Source: Ignavibacteriales bacterium
GTDB lineage: Bacteria; Bacteroidota; Ignavibacteria; Ignavibacteriales; Ignavibacteriaceae
Length of the DNA: 64,000 bases
Direction of reading: 5' to 3'
Assembly: GCA_016707285.1 (NCBI GenBank)
Contig: JADJIA010000004.1
Coordinates: forward strand, 109,128-173,127
In this document: in pieces, positions 45,599 to 54,318 of the stretch
How the letters are laid out: every line of letters starts with the position of its first letter
Position numbering within the stretch: position 1 is the stretch's first letter
Notes under the pieces: generated by a model
Databases searched by the model: none
The model's input: only the letters and a program-made list of their open reading frames with translations
Told to the model about the DNA's origin: nothing
Position numbers and translations under genes: made by a program

Positions 45599-48154
45599 TT
45601 AAGAAAAATCCTCTTTTTCAGCTGCATTTTCAAGATTTGCAATCAGTTTGGCAATCCTGTCGGACAATTTTTCGCTCGTCAGCTTTTCCCTCATTCTGTT
45701 TACCATTAAAGGGAAAGCCATTGGGGTTATAAAGGGGACATCAATTATCGATTTCCTGCTCTCTCTCATTCTTTTCATGGCATCCATAAGGCGGCTGACC
45801 TCTAATTGTGTTTCCAGAACTTCCATTTCTGCTTGTTTTATCAGTAGATTGCCGGGGTCATATTTGCTTAATACCTCAAATAACAGAGCGCCCGATGCTT
45901 GAAGTTGTTTCGGTTTTTTACTGCTACGGGGGTAACCCTGGAAAACGAGTCCGGCAATTCGAGCAATATCTCTGAATTTTCTTTGAGCCATCTCCGTTGA
46001 GTTGGTAACTTCCAGAACATCCTCAACGATATTTTCTTTTGCAAAAAGCCATTCAAGTTGTTCATTATCAAGTTCATATTCATGAGTGGAAAGGATTTCA
46101 AATCCGTAGTCATTGGTAGAGATCGAAAAAGTAGCCGATTGGATTTGAGAGAGTCGGTATGCCAAAAGTGCAGAAAGTCCCTCATGCACCAACTTTCCTT
46201 CAAATGGATATATAAAAAGGTGAAAACCTTCGGTGGTTTTCTTTTTTTCGATTAAAAGTTCATCCTCCATTGGAATGACCGACCATTTTTGTTGTAAATC
46301 CAACAGAGGTGAAATCGCAGACATTTCAATCCCCGGGTTGCCTGCTGTTTGAAACTCTCTAAGTTTGATCCTTACTTCGTCGGCGAGTTCTGTTGACAGG
46401 GGCATTCTTCCCCCACCCCATTGTGGGACGGGTCCATTCTTTTTATCAGATTTTTTAACATAAAGCACCATATCAACAAGTTTGTGATATTCTAACACCC
46501 TTCCCGAGAAGATGAATGAGTCGCCGGGCTTTAGGCGGGAGACAAAATTTTCTTCAAGGGTGCCAAGACTTCCACCATTCATAAATTTTACAATCACTTC
46601 AGTTTCGGAGGTGATTGTTCCGATTGACATCCTGTGTCTTCGGCGGAGTGTCTCATTTTCCACTACATAAAAACCCTCTTCATTTCTGATTTTGGAATAT
46701 TCCGGATAGGCTTTAAGGGCTTTTCCCCCTTTTATCACAAATTCCATTGTCCATTCCCACTCTTGTTCAGAAAGGTTGCGGAAAGAATGGGTGGTTTTTA
46801 CCTCCTCAAAGAGGTCATCGCTCCTGAATCCCTCACCTGTTGCCACAGTTACGATATGTTGTGCGAGCACATCAAGCGGTTTTTCGATCGGGGTTCTTGG
46901 CTCAATTTTTCCTTTTTCGATGCCCGAACGGGCGGCTGAAAATTCGACGAGTTCAAAAGAATTTGTTGGGACACAATAAAGCCTGCTTTTTGCTCCCGGC
47001 TGGTGTCCCGACCTTCCTGCTCTCTGCATCAATCGTGCGATGCCTTTTGGACTCCCGATTTGGATGACGGTATCAACAGGTGAAAAATCAACTCCAAGAT
47101 CAAGGCTTGAAGTACAGACCACACATTTCATTTTCCCCTTCGAGAGAAGCTGTTCCACTGCGGTTCTGCTTTCTTTGTCCATTGACCCGTGATGCAGACC
47201 AAGGATTCCCGCCCACTCAATTTTTTCATCCAAAATTTTATGATACCAAATCTCTGCCTGATATCGGGTGTTTGTGAACAGCAGTGTCGAATTTGAGCTT
47301 TCGATTATATCAATCACGGGCTTAAGCATCGTAATTCCGAGATGCCCCGCCCATGGAAACCGTTCGATTATTTCAGGGAGCAGTGTAACTATTTCAATGT
47401 TTTTCCCCTTCCCCGAGCCGATCATTACAGCTTCTTCAGACCACCGACCAAGCAAAACTTCAAGAGCTTTTTTTGTATTGCCAAGCGTCGCTGAAACTCC
47501 CCAAAGGCGGATATCTTCAGTCACTGTTCTGATTCTTGCCAAGCCAAGTTCTGTTAAAACACCCCTTTTTGACCCAATAAGTTCGTGCCATTCATCAACT
47601 ACAACAACTTTAAGGGATCTGAACCTCCCCTCAAATCCGGGGTATGAGATCATTAATGAAAGTGATTCAGGGGTGGTTATAAAGATTGTGGGAAGTTTTT
47701 CTGCCTGCCGTTTTCGTGTGGATTGAGAAGAATCACCCGTTCTTAATTCAACTGAAAACCAGGGACAAAGTTCATCAACAGCAGTTTTTATTGAACGGAG
47801 TGTATCATTGGCAAGTGCCCGAAGTGGAGTAATCCATAACATTTTTATTGGAGGCGAAGTGTCGGGAGCTTTTCTCCTTGTAGGCTTTTTTAATGCTTGA
47901 GGATCAAGTGCTGCCTGAAATTTTTTCAGATTTTTGCGATAGTCGGGTGAGTTGATTTCTTCAATCAGAAGCCCAAGAAGTGCTGCGTATGTTTTACCTG
48001 TACCTGTTGAGGTGTGGATAAGTCCACTTTTCCCATCACAAAAAGAAGTCCAGACATCTTCTTGAAAACTGAACGGTTTCCATCCTTGGGATTTAAACCA
48101 TTTTTTGACCTGTTTGTGTCCGGGAGTATTGTCTATGACGACCTCGAAGTAATG
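45599..48154 (-). CDS. ligase-associated DNA damage response DEXH-box helicase (Lhr-type), start unclear
   Basis: The frame is open from 48154 to 45599 (about 851 codons). Seen: F-K-S-Q-G-W-K-P-F-S-F-Q (Q-motif), STGTGKTYAALLG (Walker A), VVVDEWHELIGSKRG (DEXH; here DEWH), SATLGNT, QRAGRSGH near 300 residues later. These match Lhr-type helicases of the PdeM cluster. The first ATG (47842) comes after Walker A, so the true start must be upstream. Yet no ATG, GTG or TTG exists in frame between it and the TAA at 48155, where an interspersed repeat begins. The start may be lost, atypical or displaced by a frameshift. Confidence 0.88.
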   Translation of the reverse strand, partial: HYFEVVIDNTPGHKQVKKWFKSQGWKPFSFQEDVWTSFCDGKSGLIHTSTGTGKTYAALLGLLIEEINSPDYRKNLKKFQAALDPQALKKPTRRKAPDTSPPIKMLWITPLRALANDTLRSIKTAVDELCPWFSVELRTGDSSQSTRKRQAEKLPTIFITTPESLSLMISYPGFEGRFRSLKVVVVDEWHELIGSKRGVLTELGLARIRTVTEDIRLWGVSATLGNTKKALEVLLGRWSEEAVMIGSGKGKNIEIVTLLPEIIERFPWAGHLGITMLKPVIDIIESSNSTLLFTNTRYQAEIWYHKILDEKIEWAGILGLHHGSMDKESRTAVEQLLSKGKMKCVVCTSSLDLGVDFSPVDTVIQIGSPKGIARLMQRAGRSGHQPGAKSRLYCVPTNSFELVEFSAARSGIEKGKIEPRTPIEKPLDVLAQHIVTVATGEGFRSDDLFEEVKTTHSFRNLSEQEWEWTMEFVIKGGKALKAYPEYSKIRNEEGFYVVENETLRRRHRMSIGTITSETEVIVKFMNGGSLGTLEENFVSRLKPGDSFIFSGRVLEYHKLVDMVLYVKKSDKKNGPVPQWGGGRMPLSTELADEVRIKLREFQTAGNPGIEMSAISPLLDLQQKWSVIPMEDELLIEKKKTTEGFHLFIYPFEGKLVHEGLSALLAYRLSQIQSATFSISTNDYGFEILSTHEYELDNEQLEWLFAKENIVEDVLEVTNSTEMAQRKFRDIARIAGLVFQGYPRSSKKPKQLQASGALLFEVLSKYDPGNLLIKQAEMEVLETQLEVSRLMDAMKRMRESRKSIIDVPFITPMAFPLMVNRMREKLTSEKLSDRIAKLIANLENAAEKEDFS

Positions 48155-48330
48155 TTAAACCGCAAAGGACGCGAAGAACGCAAAGGGGGGGCAGATAGCT
48201 TTTTTTTCAAGGTCTTAAAAATTGCAATTGTTGTTATGCAATTATACAATAAAATTCACGGATGAAGCGGTATTGCGGAGTATTTATTATCCGGCAAATC
48301 CATTTCATCCGTGTGAAATGTTAATTTAGT
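48155..48330. repeat. CCGCAAAGGACGC repeat and CACGGATGAA/TTCATCCGTG inverted unit
   Basis: TTAAACCGCAAAGGACGCGA followed by AGAACGCAAAGG directly abuts the helicase frame. Further on TTCACGGATGAAG and TTTCATCCGTGTGAA form an imperfect inverted pair. The same unit types occur at 14730-14760 and 38850. No gene. Confidence 0.7.
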
Positions 48331-48346
48331 TTCATTTACGAATCAA

Positions 48347-50590
48347 TTACTTCATTAAAACCAGCTTTTTAGTGGCTGTAAAGTTATTTGAAGTCAATTT
48401 GTAAGATATACACTCCGAAGAAAGCCTAAGTTTTGTTGCATCCACTGTGATATAATGGTAGCCTGCTGCCAGATCGCCACTGTGAAGTTCGGCGATTACC
48501 TCACCCTGAAGGTCGTAAAGATTAAGGCTGACATATCCTGCCTCGGGGATGGCAAATCGAACAATTGTACTTGGATTAAACGGATTTGGGAAGTTTTGGT
48601 CAAGTCCATATTCAATCGGAATTTGAAGGTTCTCTTTCACATCGGTTACTATCAAAATCTGCGATTGAGCAGCATTGATCAATTCGGTACCTTCGTTTAG
48701 TCTTAATTTTGAAAGGGTAACTGTACTTGAGTTACCATTAAGACTGCCTAGATACGACAGGCGAAGTTTCATAACGGGCTGATTGGGTGACAAATTAGTC
48801 TCCTGAAGAGCGGCAATTGCGAAATTAACTTCTCCATCAACGGGGTTAATCTCCCTCATGGCACCTGAAAATTGAGAGTTAAATTGTAATCCCTCAAATT
48901 GAAAAGCTGAAACATCATAAGAGATTTTACCCTCAAGAGTGTAAATATTATCAGTCTCATTCAAGTAAACAGGCACTTCAATTACCTGTCCCGGCTGATA
49001 GTTAACATCAACCATTTGTGGTGTTCCCATCGCATCAGGGAAATTTCCCCAGGGAAGAGATGGAATCAACCCGGCAACATATTGTGCAATTGTGGAGGCA
49101 TCTGCCGCAGTGATCGTGGTGTTGTTTGTAACTTCGGCATTACCCAATTGTTCAGGATCAAGCGTAATGGCACCAACAAGATAGCGGAGTACCATCGAGG
49201 CATCAAACGCCTGCACTACCCCGTTAAGATCAACATCTCCCGGGAATCTTGTTTTGATCATCACCTTCCCTTTATTAGTGATCACGGGATAATTGTTTGT
49301 GTTAAAATATGCCGAATCGAACCGAATAAACACTGAATCTCTTTTTGTTGGATCGGGAGGTGTGGCTTTAAATTGCAGATAACAGAGTATTCCGTTTGTG
49401 CTGAATGGTTCTGATCCGTATGATATAAATCGCAGGTTCTCAGCTGTTTGATTTGTATAAAAGCTCCAATTATGGGCTGCCATTAAAGTGCCTGCTTCAG
49501 GTTTTACGCCGATAAACTGAAGTTTGGGTGAAAAGTTATTCAGGTATATCTGAGCAGAAAATCCATGATAACCTGCCGGGACCTTTGAAACTCGAAGTGG
49601 GATTTTAACTGTGTCACCGGCAAACACTGCTACACTATCGAGAGTTAGTTCAATCGGCGGGTAGCGGGTCCATGCCTGTTTAGCTCCATAACCGACAACA
49701 CTGATGTTTTCGAGGTCATTGGTAAACATACCAAGGGCAGTGCCTGTTCCTACATCAAAAATTGTTTCACTATCCCAGGATAGACCTCCATTGGAAGTTT
49801 TGTAGATGATACCACTGTTTAAGACCACCACTCCTTTAAGATTGTCATAAAAAAACATGTCACCGGGATAAGCGTAACCGGGGAGATTTGGTGTTAAATT
49901 AAGCCAGGATACCCCGCCATTTGTGGATTTTAGCAGACCAAACTCACCGGCAGCGTACAACACCTGGGCAGAGGGGGCCGACACATGATAAATACCTCCT
50001 ACATAGGGAACAGTGATCGGGAAATAGCCTAAACCGCCATTTGTGGTTATCAAAACCTGACTTTCTGTAGCCGAAGGTGCTGTTGATCCCAATATTCCGA
50101 TTAAATCTGTTGCGACGGCAATTGAAGTTATACCGTAGTTATTGAGGTTAAAATTGGTTTTTACCCAGGTCTGACCGGCATCAGTTGTTTTGAAGACTGT
50201 GCTTCCAAATCCAACAATATATCCAATCTCAGGGCTGACAAAAAGCACATCCTGCAGATTTTCAGAGGTGTTTAGCTGTCTTTGAGTCCAAACCTGGGAA
50301 CTGAAGTCCCATCGTAAAACCATTCCGTTTTCTCCTACCATCCAGACGTCAATTCCATGCATGTCGATAGCATTTAGCCAATCGGATGGTGAACCGGTGC
50401 GAAACAGTGTCCAGGGTTGTAGATAGGAATTTTTCATAAATACGGCACCACCCTCACCAACAGCCATACCAACATCGGTTTGGAAGTCAACATCGTTTAA
50501 CCTGTAGGGGGGATTCAACGTTTGTCCTTGCCAGATTTGAGGAAGTATTGCGAAAGAAATGAATGCAAAAAGGAGTAAAAACTTTTTCAT
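48347..50590 (-). CDS. T9SS surface protein with propeller, two cohesin-like domains and dockerin-like repeats
   Basis: 747 residues. Signal peptide 1-22; YCF48-type propeller about 25-315 (VFKTTDAGQTW, STNGGVSW, TSNGGLSW); cohesin-like domain about 320-450; dockerin-like paired loops about 452-518 (GDVDLNGVVQAFDASMVL, then a second NNTTITAADASTIAQY); a second cohesin-like domain about 525-655; type A sorting domain from NFPNPFNPSTIVRF to the C-terminal KLVLMK. In clostridia cohesin and dockerin bind each other; here both sit in one polypeptide. Probably a cell-surface binding or assembly protein. Monocistronic. Confidence 0.85.
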   Translation of the reverse strand: MKKFLLLFAFISFAILPQIWQGQTLNPPYRLNDVDFQTDVGMAVGEGGAVFMKNSYLQPWTLFRTGSPSDWLNAIDMHGIDVWMVGENGMVLRWDFSSQVWTQRQLNTSENLQDVLFVSPEIGYIVGFGSTVFKTTDAGQTWVKTNFNLNNYGITSIAVATDLIGILGSTAPSATESQVLITTNGGLGYFPITVPYVGGIYHVSAPSAQVLYAAGEFGLLKSTNGGVSWLNLTPNLPGYAYPGDMFFYDNLKGVVVLNSGIIYKTSNGGLSWDSETIFDVGTGTALGMFTNDLENISVVGYGAKQAWTRYPPIELTLDSVAVFAGDTVKIPLRVSKVPAGYHGFSAQIYLNNFSPKLQFIGVKPEAGTLMAAHNWSFYTNQTAENLRFISYGSEPFSTNGILCYLQFKATPPDPTKRDSVFIRFDSAYFNTNNYPVITNKGKVMIKTRFPGDVDLNGVVQAFDASMVLRYLVGAITLDPEQLGNAEVTNNTTITAADASTIAQYVAGLIPSLPWGNFPDAMGTPQMVDVNYQPGQVIEVPVYLNETDNIYTLEGKISYDVSAFQFEGLQFNSQFSGAMREINPVDGEVNFAIAALQETNLSPNQPVMKLRLSYLGSLNGNSSTVTLSKLRLNEGTELINAAQSQILIVTDVKENLQIPIEYGLDQNFPNPFNPSTIVRFAIPEAGYVSLNLYDLQGEVIAELHSGDLAAGYHYITVDATKLRLSSECISYKLTSNNFTATKKLVLMK

Positions 50591-50927
50591 TATAATCTCG
50601 ATAAATAATTATTAAATACAGTGATTAAAATGAGTATTTATTTTTGAAATTCATAATGAAATTTTCATTTTACGGGAGTGGTGTGATATCAGGTACATTT
50701 TCTCAGACGATAGAAGCGAGTAATCAAACACGATTAATGCCTGATATGGGTTTATGTTCATTCGGCAAAGGGTGGCTCCGGATAGGTGGTTTTAGGATTT
50801 TAGCCGATAGTCGCTTAAACAATCGCTAAAGTTTCTATTATTTTAAAAGGGTATTAAAATTAATGTTGCAACATAATATGTTATAACATATATTGTTGCA
50901 GTTAATTTTTTATTTTAGGAAAAAACA
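50591..50927 (+). promoter_or_regulatory. upstream region of the ene-reductase with palindromic operators
   Basis: 337-nt gap. TGTTGCAACA (50864-50873) and ATATGTTATAACATAT (50876-50891) are perfect palindromes, and TGTTGCA recurs at 50894-50900, all within 65 nt of the ene-reductase start. This is typical of a repressor-bound promoter (TetR or MarR type). The remaining ~250 nt hold no supported gene. Confidence 0.65.
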
Positions 50928-52034
50928 ATGGAAAAGAATCTTTTTACAGGCATTAAAATCGGAAATATTGACCTTAAAAACAGAATCGTGATGGCTCCCA
51001 TGACAAGAAGTCGTGCACCGGAGACATTTGCTACCGAATTGACTGCGAAGTATTATGCGCAGAGAGCATCAGCAGGATTAATCATCACGGAAGGTACCCA
51101 GATATCCGAACAAGGAATTGGTTATCCCTGGACACCGGGAATAAACACCCCGGAACATGCAAAGGCATGGAAGATTGTAACAGATGCAGTTCATGCAGAG
51201 GGTGGAAAGATATTTGCACAGATCTGGCATGTTGGAAGGCAGTCACATTCTGTCTTTCACAATGGGGAACTTCCGGTGGCTCCTTCAGCCGTTGGATTCC
51301 CGGGAAAACAATTTACACACAAGGGGATGCTTGATCTTGAAACTCCAAGAGCGCTTGAACTCGAAGAAATTCCGGGTGTAGTGAATGACTATGCAAAAGC
51401 AGCTCTTTTGGCTATGGAAGCAGGGTTTGATGGAGTTGAGATTCATGGAGCAAACGGATATCTTGTTGATCAGTTTATCAACTCAAACAGCAACAGAAGA
51501 GATGATAAATATGGCGGAAGCGTTGAAAACAGAGGAAGATTTGCACTTGAAGTGGTGGAAGCTGTTGTGAAGGCAATCGGATCAGATAGAGTTGGAATTC
51601 GCCTTTCGCCCGCGGGATTTAACGGTGGAATGTTGGATTTAAATCCTGCTGAATCGTATGGTTATGTGATTAAAAATCTCAGTAAGTTTAATCTTGCTTA
51701 TCTGCATCTATTGGAAGGTCCAACACCAAACGAAGACCAACAGCAATATCATATCTTCAAAAATGGAGTTGCAAAAGTTTTTAGACCGATGTATGATGGA
51801 AATATTATAATCAATGCAGGTTACACAAAGGAAAAAGCGAATGCCGTGATTGCTTCAGGTGATGCAGACATGGTCTCATTTGGTGTCCCTTTTATAGCAA
51901 ATCCCGATCTGCCGGAGAGATTTAGAGTGGACGCTCCTCTTAATCAACTCCTTGGACATGAAACCTTTTACGGTGGTGGCGAAAGAGGATATACCGATTA
52001 TCCAACTCTTGAAGAAGTTGCCGCAACTGTATGA
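50928..52034 (+). CDS. nemA: Old Yellow Enzyme-type alkene reductase
   Basis: 368 residues. An FMN-dependent NAD(P)H:enone/nitro-compound reductase. Seen: LKNRIVMAPMTRSRA near 18-32, GLIITEGTQIS, QIWHVGRQSH, the substrate-binding HGANGYLVDQF (H and N) near 182-192, RLSPAG and the C-terminal GYTDYPTLEE. It detoxifies electrophiles or reduces nitro-esters. AGGA lies 8 nt before the ATG. The operator-like palindromes upstream suggest electrophile-induced control; no repressor gene is adjacent. Ended by the hairpin at 52054. Confidence 0.94.
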   Translation: MEKNLFTGIKIGNIDLKNRIVMAPMTRSRAPETFATELTAKYYAQRASAGLIITEGTQISEQGIGYPWTPGINTPEHAKAWKIVTDAVHAEGGKIFAQIWHVGRQSHSVFHNGELPVAPSAVGFPGKQFTHKGMLDLETPRALELEEIPGVVNDYAKAALLAMEAGFDGVEIHGANGYLVDQFINSNSNRRDDKYGGSVENRGRFALEVVEAVVKAIGSDRVGIRLSPAGFNGGMLDLNPAESYGYVIKNLSKFNLAYLHLLEGPTPNEDQQQYHIFKNGVAKVFRPMYDGNIIINAGYTKEKANAVIASGDADMVSFGVPFIANPDLPERFRVDAPLNQLLGHETFYGGGERGYTDYPTLEEVAATV

Positions 52035-52053
52035 AAATAGCATCCAATTTAAT

Positions 52054-52085
52054 GGCTACTCGAATAAAAAGACGGGTAGCCTTTT
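52054..52085 (+). terminator. terminator of the ene-reductase gene
   Basis: GGCTAC and GTAGCC pair (plus an inner CG/CG), with four T residues after, 20 nt past the stop. Confidence 0.75.
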
Positions 52086-52179
52086 GATTGGGATTAAAAA
52101 ATTTCCGAAAAATCTTGGAAGTGTGCGATAAAATCAATAATATGAATCTTTGAAAACAAAAATTGTCAGAGATCAGATT

Positions 52180-52956
52180 ATGAAGCTTAAATTAAACAGT
52201 CCGATTGTATTTTTTGACCTGGAAACAACAGGAATTGATGTTGAAAAAGAGAAAATTGTTGAGATTTCACTTCTAAAGCTGTTCCCTGACGGGAAAGAAG
52301 AAATTTTGACTCTTTTGGTAAACCCGGAGAGGGCGATTCCAAAAGAAGCGAGTAAAATTCACGGTATCAGTGACTTGATGGTGGCTAATCAGATGACATT
52401 TAAAGAACTTGCTCCATCACTGTTAAAAATATTTGATGGGTGTGATCTCTCGGGGTATAATATAATTAACTACGACCTCCCTCTTATCAGGATGGAATTT
52501 AAGAGAATCGGAATCGAATTTCCGGCTTCGGGAATACTTACCATCGACCCGTATCAAATCTATACAAAAAAAGAGCCAAGAGCCCCCGGCAATCCGGGTG
52601 AGCCAAGAAATCTGGCAACTGCTTATCGATTTTATTGCAATAAATCGATCTCTAATGCCCACACAGCCGAAGCCGACATCACTGCCACAAAGGAAGTTTT
52701 TATTGCCCAGACTGAAAAATATTCAGATATTGGTCCCACTCTTGAAGATATCATAAAATTCACCGGAAGTGGGTCTGTTCGTAAAGCTGATATCGCAGGA
52801 AAACTTGTTTACAACGACAAAAACGAGGTTGTTTACAATTTTGGCAAACATCAGGGTAAACGGGTGAAAGATGAAAAAAGTTATGCCGAGTGGATGCTTA
52901 AAAGCGACTTCCCCGATGAGACCAAGCGAGTGTTGAGAGAAATCTTAAAAAAGTAA
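52180..52956 (+). CDS. DnaQ-type 3'-5' exonuclease with C-terminal putative quorum/DUF3820-like segment
   Basis: 258 residues from the ATG at 52180 (a TTG at 52150 is possible). DEDDh exonuclease: FFDLETTGID (Exo I), a middle Asp in NIINYDLPL (Exo II), and NAHTAEADITAT with His and Asp (Exo III). The last ~55 residues (FGKHQGKRVKDEKSYAEWML) form a small extra module often seen in such proteins. Probably a repair or proofreading exonuclease rather than the Pol III epsilon subunit. Ended by the hairpin at 52991. Confidence 0.88.
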   Translation: MKLKLNSPIVFFDLETTGIDVEKEKIVEISLLKLFPDGKEEILTLLVNPERAIPKEASKIHGISDLMVANQMTFKELAPSLLKIFDGCDLSGYNIINYDLPLIRMEFKRIGIEFPASGILTIDPYQIYTKKEPRAPGNPGEPRNLATAYRFYCNKSISNAHTAEADITATKEVFIAQTEKYSDIGPTLEDIIKFTGSGSVRKADIAGKLVYNDKNEVVYNFGKHQGKRVKDEKSYAEWMLKSDFPDETKRVLREILKK

Positions 52957-52990
52957 ACCATACTTTAGCCTGTCGGAACCCTTTAAATGT

Positions 52991-53024
52991 AAAAGTGCCG
53001 GAGAAAAATCTTCGGCACTTTTTT
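52991..53024. terminator. bidirectional terminator between exonuclease gene and asd
   Basis: AAAAGTGCCG and CGGCACTTTT form a 10-bp stem with a 12-nt loop, flanked by A-rich and T-rich tracts, so it can serve both convergent genes. Confidence 0.85.
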
Positions 53025-53041
53025 ATTTTCTAACAAAAAGG

Positions 53042-54076
53042 TTAAATCAAACCCTTTTTCACCATCAATTCAGCACAAAGTATTGCACCACCTGCAGCAC
53101 CTCTTACAGTGTTATGGGATAAGACCGTAAACTTGTAATCAAAAATATTACATTCGCGAAGTCTTCCCACCGAGGTTGCCATTCCTTTATCGATGTTACG
53201 GTGTAAACGGGGTTGAGGATATCTGTCTTCAGTAAAATAGTGGATTGGTTTAATTGGAGCGAACGGAAGCATCAACGCTTGAGGCTCAGTTGAAAATTCC
53301 TTCCATACTTTTAAAATATCTTCTTTAGTGGCTTTACTTTTTAACTTTGCCTGAATGGATTCGGTGTGTCCGTCAAGAACAGGTACCCTGTTTGTGGATG
53401 CACTGATTTTGATATCTGTGAGATCGATCCCGGAACCGTTAAATTTACCCAGTATTTTAAGTGGTTCGGTCTCCAACTTTTCTTCTTCACCACTGATAAA
53501 CGGGATAACATTGTCGGTGGAATCGAGTCCCGAAACACCGGGATAACCCGCCCCCGAAAGAGCCTGCATAGTCACCACATTTACGGATTCCAGTCCAAAA
53601 TTATCAAAAAGTGGTTTTAATGCCATCACCATACCAATCGTTGAACAATTTGGATTTGTTACTATTGCTCCGCTGTATTTTTGAATTGACAGCAGTTGAA
53701 GGTGATCGCCATTAACTTCTGGGATTAGTAGTGGTACATCAGGATCAAATCTGTGATTCCTTGAATTTGATACAACGATATAGCCTGCTTTTGCAAAATT
53801 TTCTTCAATTTCTCCTGCAACAGAAGAGTCAAGTCCTGAGAATACGATTCTGCTTTCAAACGGAGGTTCGCAGTTTTTCACTATCAGATCCCCAATCCCT
53901 TCGGGAATTGGTGAAGTCATAAACCAGTTAACTGCATCCTTATATTTCTTCCCCGCAGAGCGGTCGGAAGCTCCAAGTTCACACAATTCAAAATAAGGAT
54001 GATCTTCAAGAAGTTGAATAAATTTTTGTCCCACACTTCCCGTGGCACCAAGAACAGCTACTTTAATTTTGGGCAT
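53042..54076 (-). CDS. asd: aspartate-semialdehyde dehydrogenase
   Basis: 344 residues. Reduces aspartyl phosphate to aspartate semialdehyde for lysine, methionine and threonine. Seen: GATGSVGQKF (NADP-binding), catalytic Cys in NPNCSTIG, GGEEEKLE-like region EEEKLETEP, and active-site His in VLDGHTESIQ. The NCSTIG form marks the archaeal/fungal-like Asd class. dapB, the next dedicated lysine-pathway gene seen here, lies 3.7 kb upstream on the same strand. Confidence 0.95.
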   Translation of the reverse strand: MPKIKVAVLGATGSVGQKFIQLLEDHPYFELCELGASDRSAGKKYKDAVNWFMTSPIPEGIGDLIVKNCEPPFESRIVFSGLDSSVAGEIEENFAKAGYIVVSNSRNHRFDPDVPLLIPEVNGDHLQLLSIQKYSGAIVTNPNCSTIGMVMALKPLFDNFGLESVNVVTMQALSGAGYPGVSGLDSTDNVIPFISGEEEKLETEPLKILGKFNGSGIDLTDIKISASTNRVPVLDGHTESIQAKLKSKATKEDILKVWKEFSTEPQALMLPFAPIKPIHYFTEDRYPQPRLHRNIDKGMATSVGRLRECNIFDYKFTVLSHNTVRGAAGGAILCAELMVKKGLI

Positions 54077-54128
54077 ACAATTCCAATTCTTGTTAAAAAG
54101 AAGATAATATTCGACTAAAAGCGGAAGG

Positions 54129-54136
54129 CAAAGATA
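54129..54136 (-). promoter_or_regulatory. Bacteroidota-type -7 box of asd
   Basis: TATCTTTG on the minus strand, 53 nt before the asd start codon. Confidence 0.4.
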
Positions 54137-54318
54137 GGAAATTACAGTTGATATCGAAAGGGGAAATGAAGAATGGTCAAAAATATCAGAAAACCATAAG
54201 GTTCTGAAAAAATATTAGTAAGTTTGTGAAAAACTAAAAAATTTATTATTACAGGTCTTGTAAGACAGAAAGAACACCAAAGTATTCTTTAATTAAATTA
54301 TTGGATGGAGGAACACAA

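Noticed and set aside
47268..47726. 152-codon plus-strand ORF within the helicase gene.
   Set aside because: Antisense shadow of the conserved DEXH domain on the minus strand.
50644..50829. 61-codon ORF on the plus strand upstream of the ene-reductase.
   Set aside because: No Shine-Dalgarno, unnatural composition, no recognisable features; probably chance.
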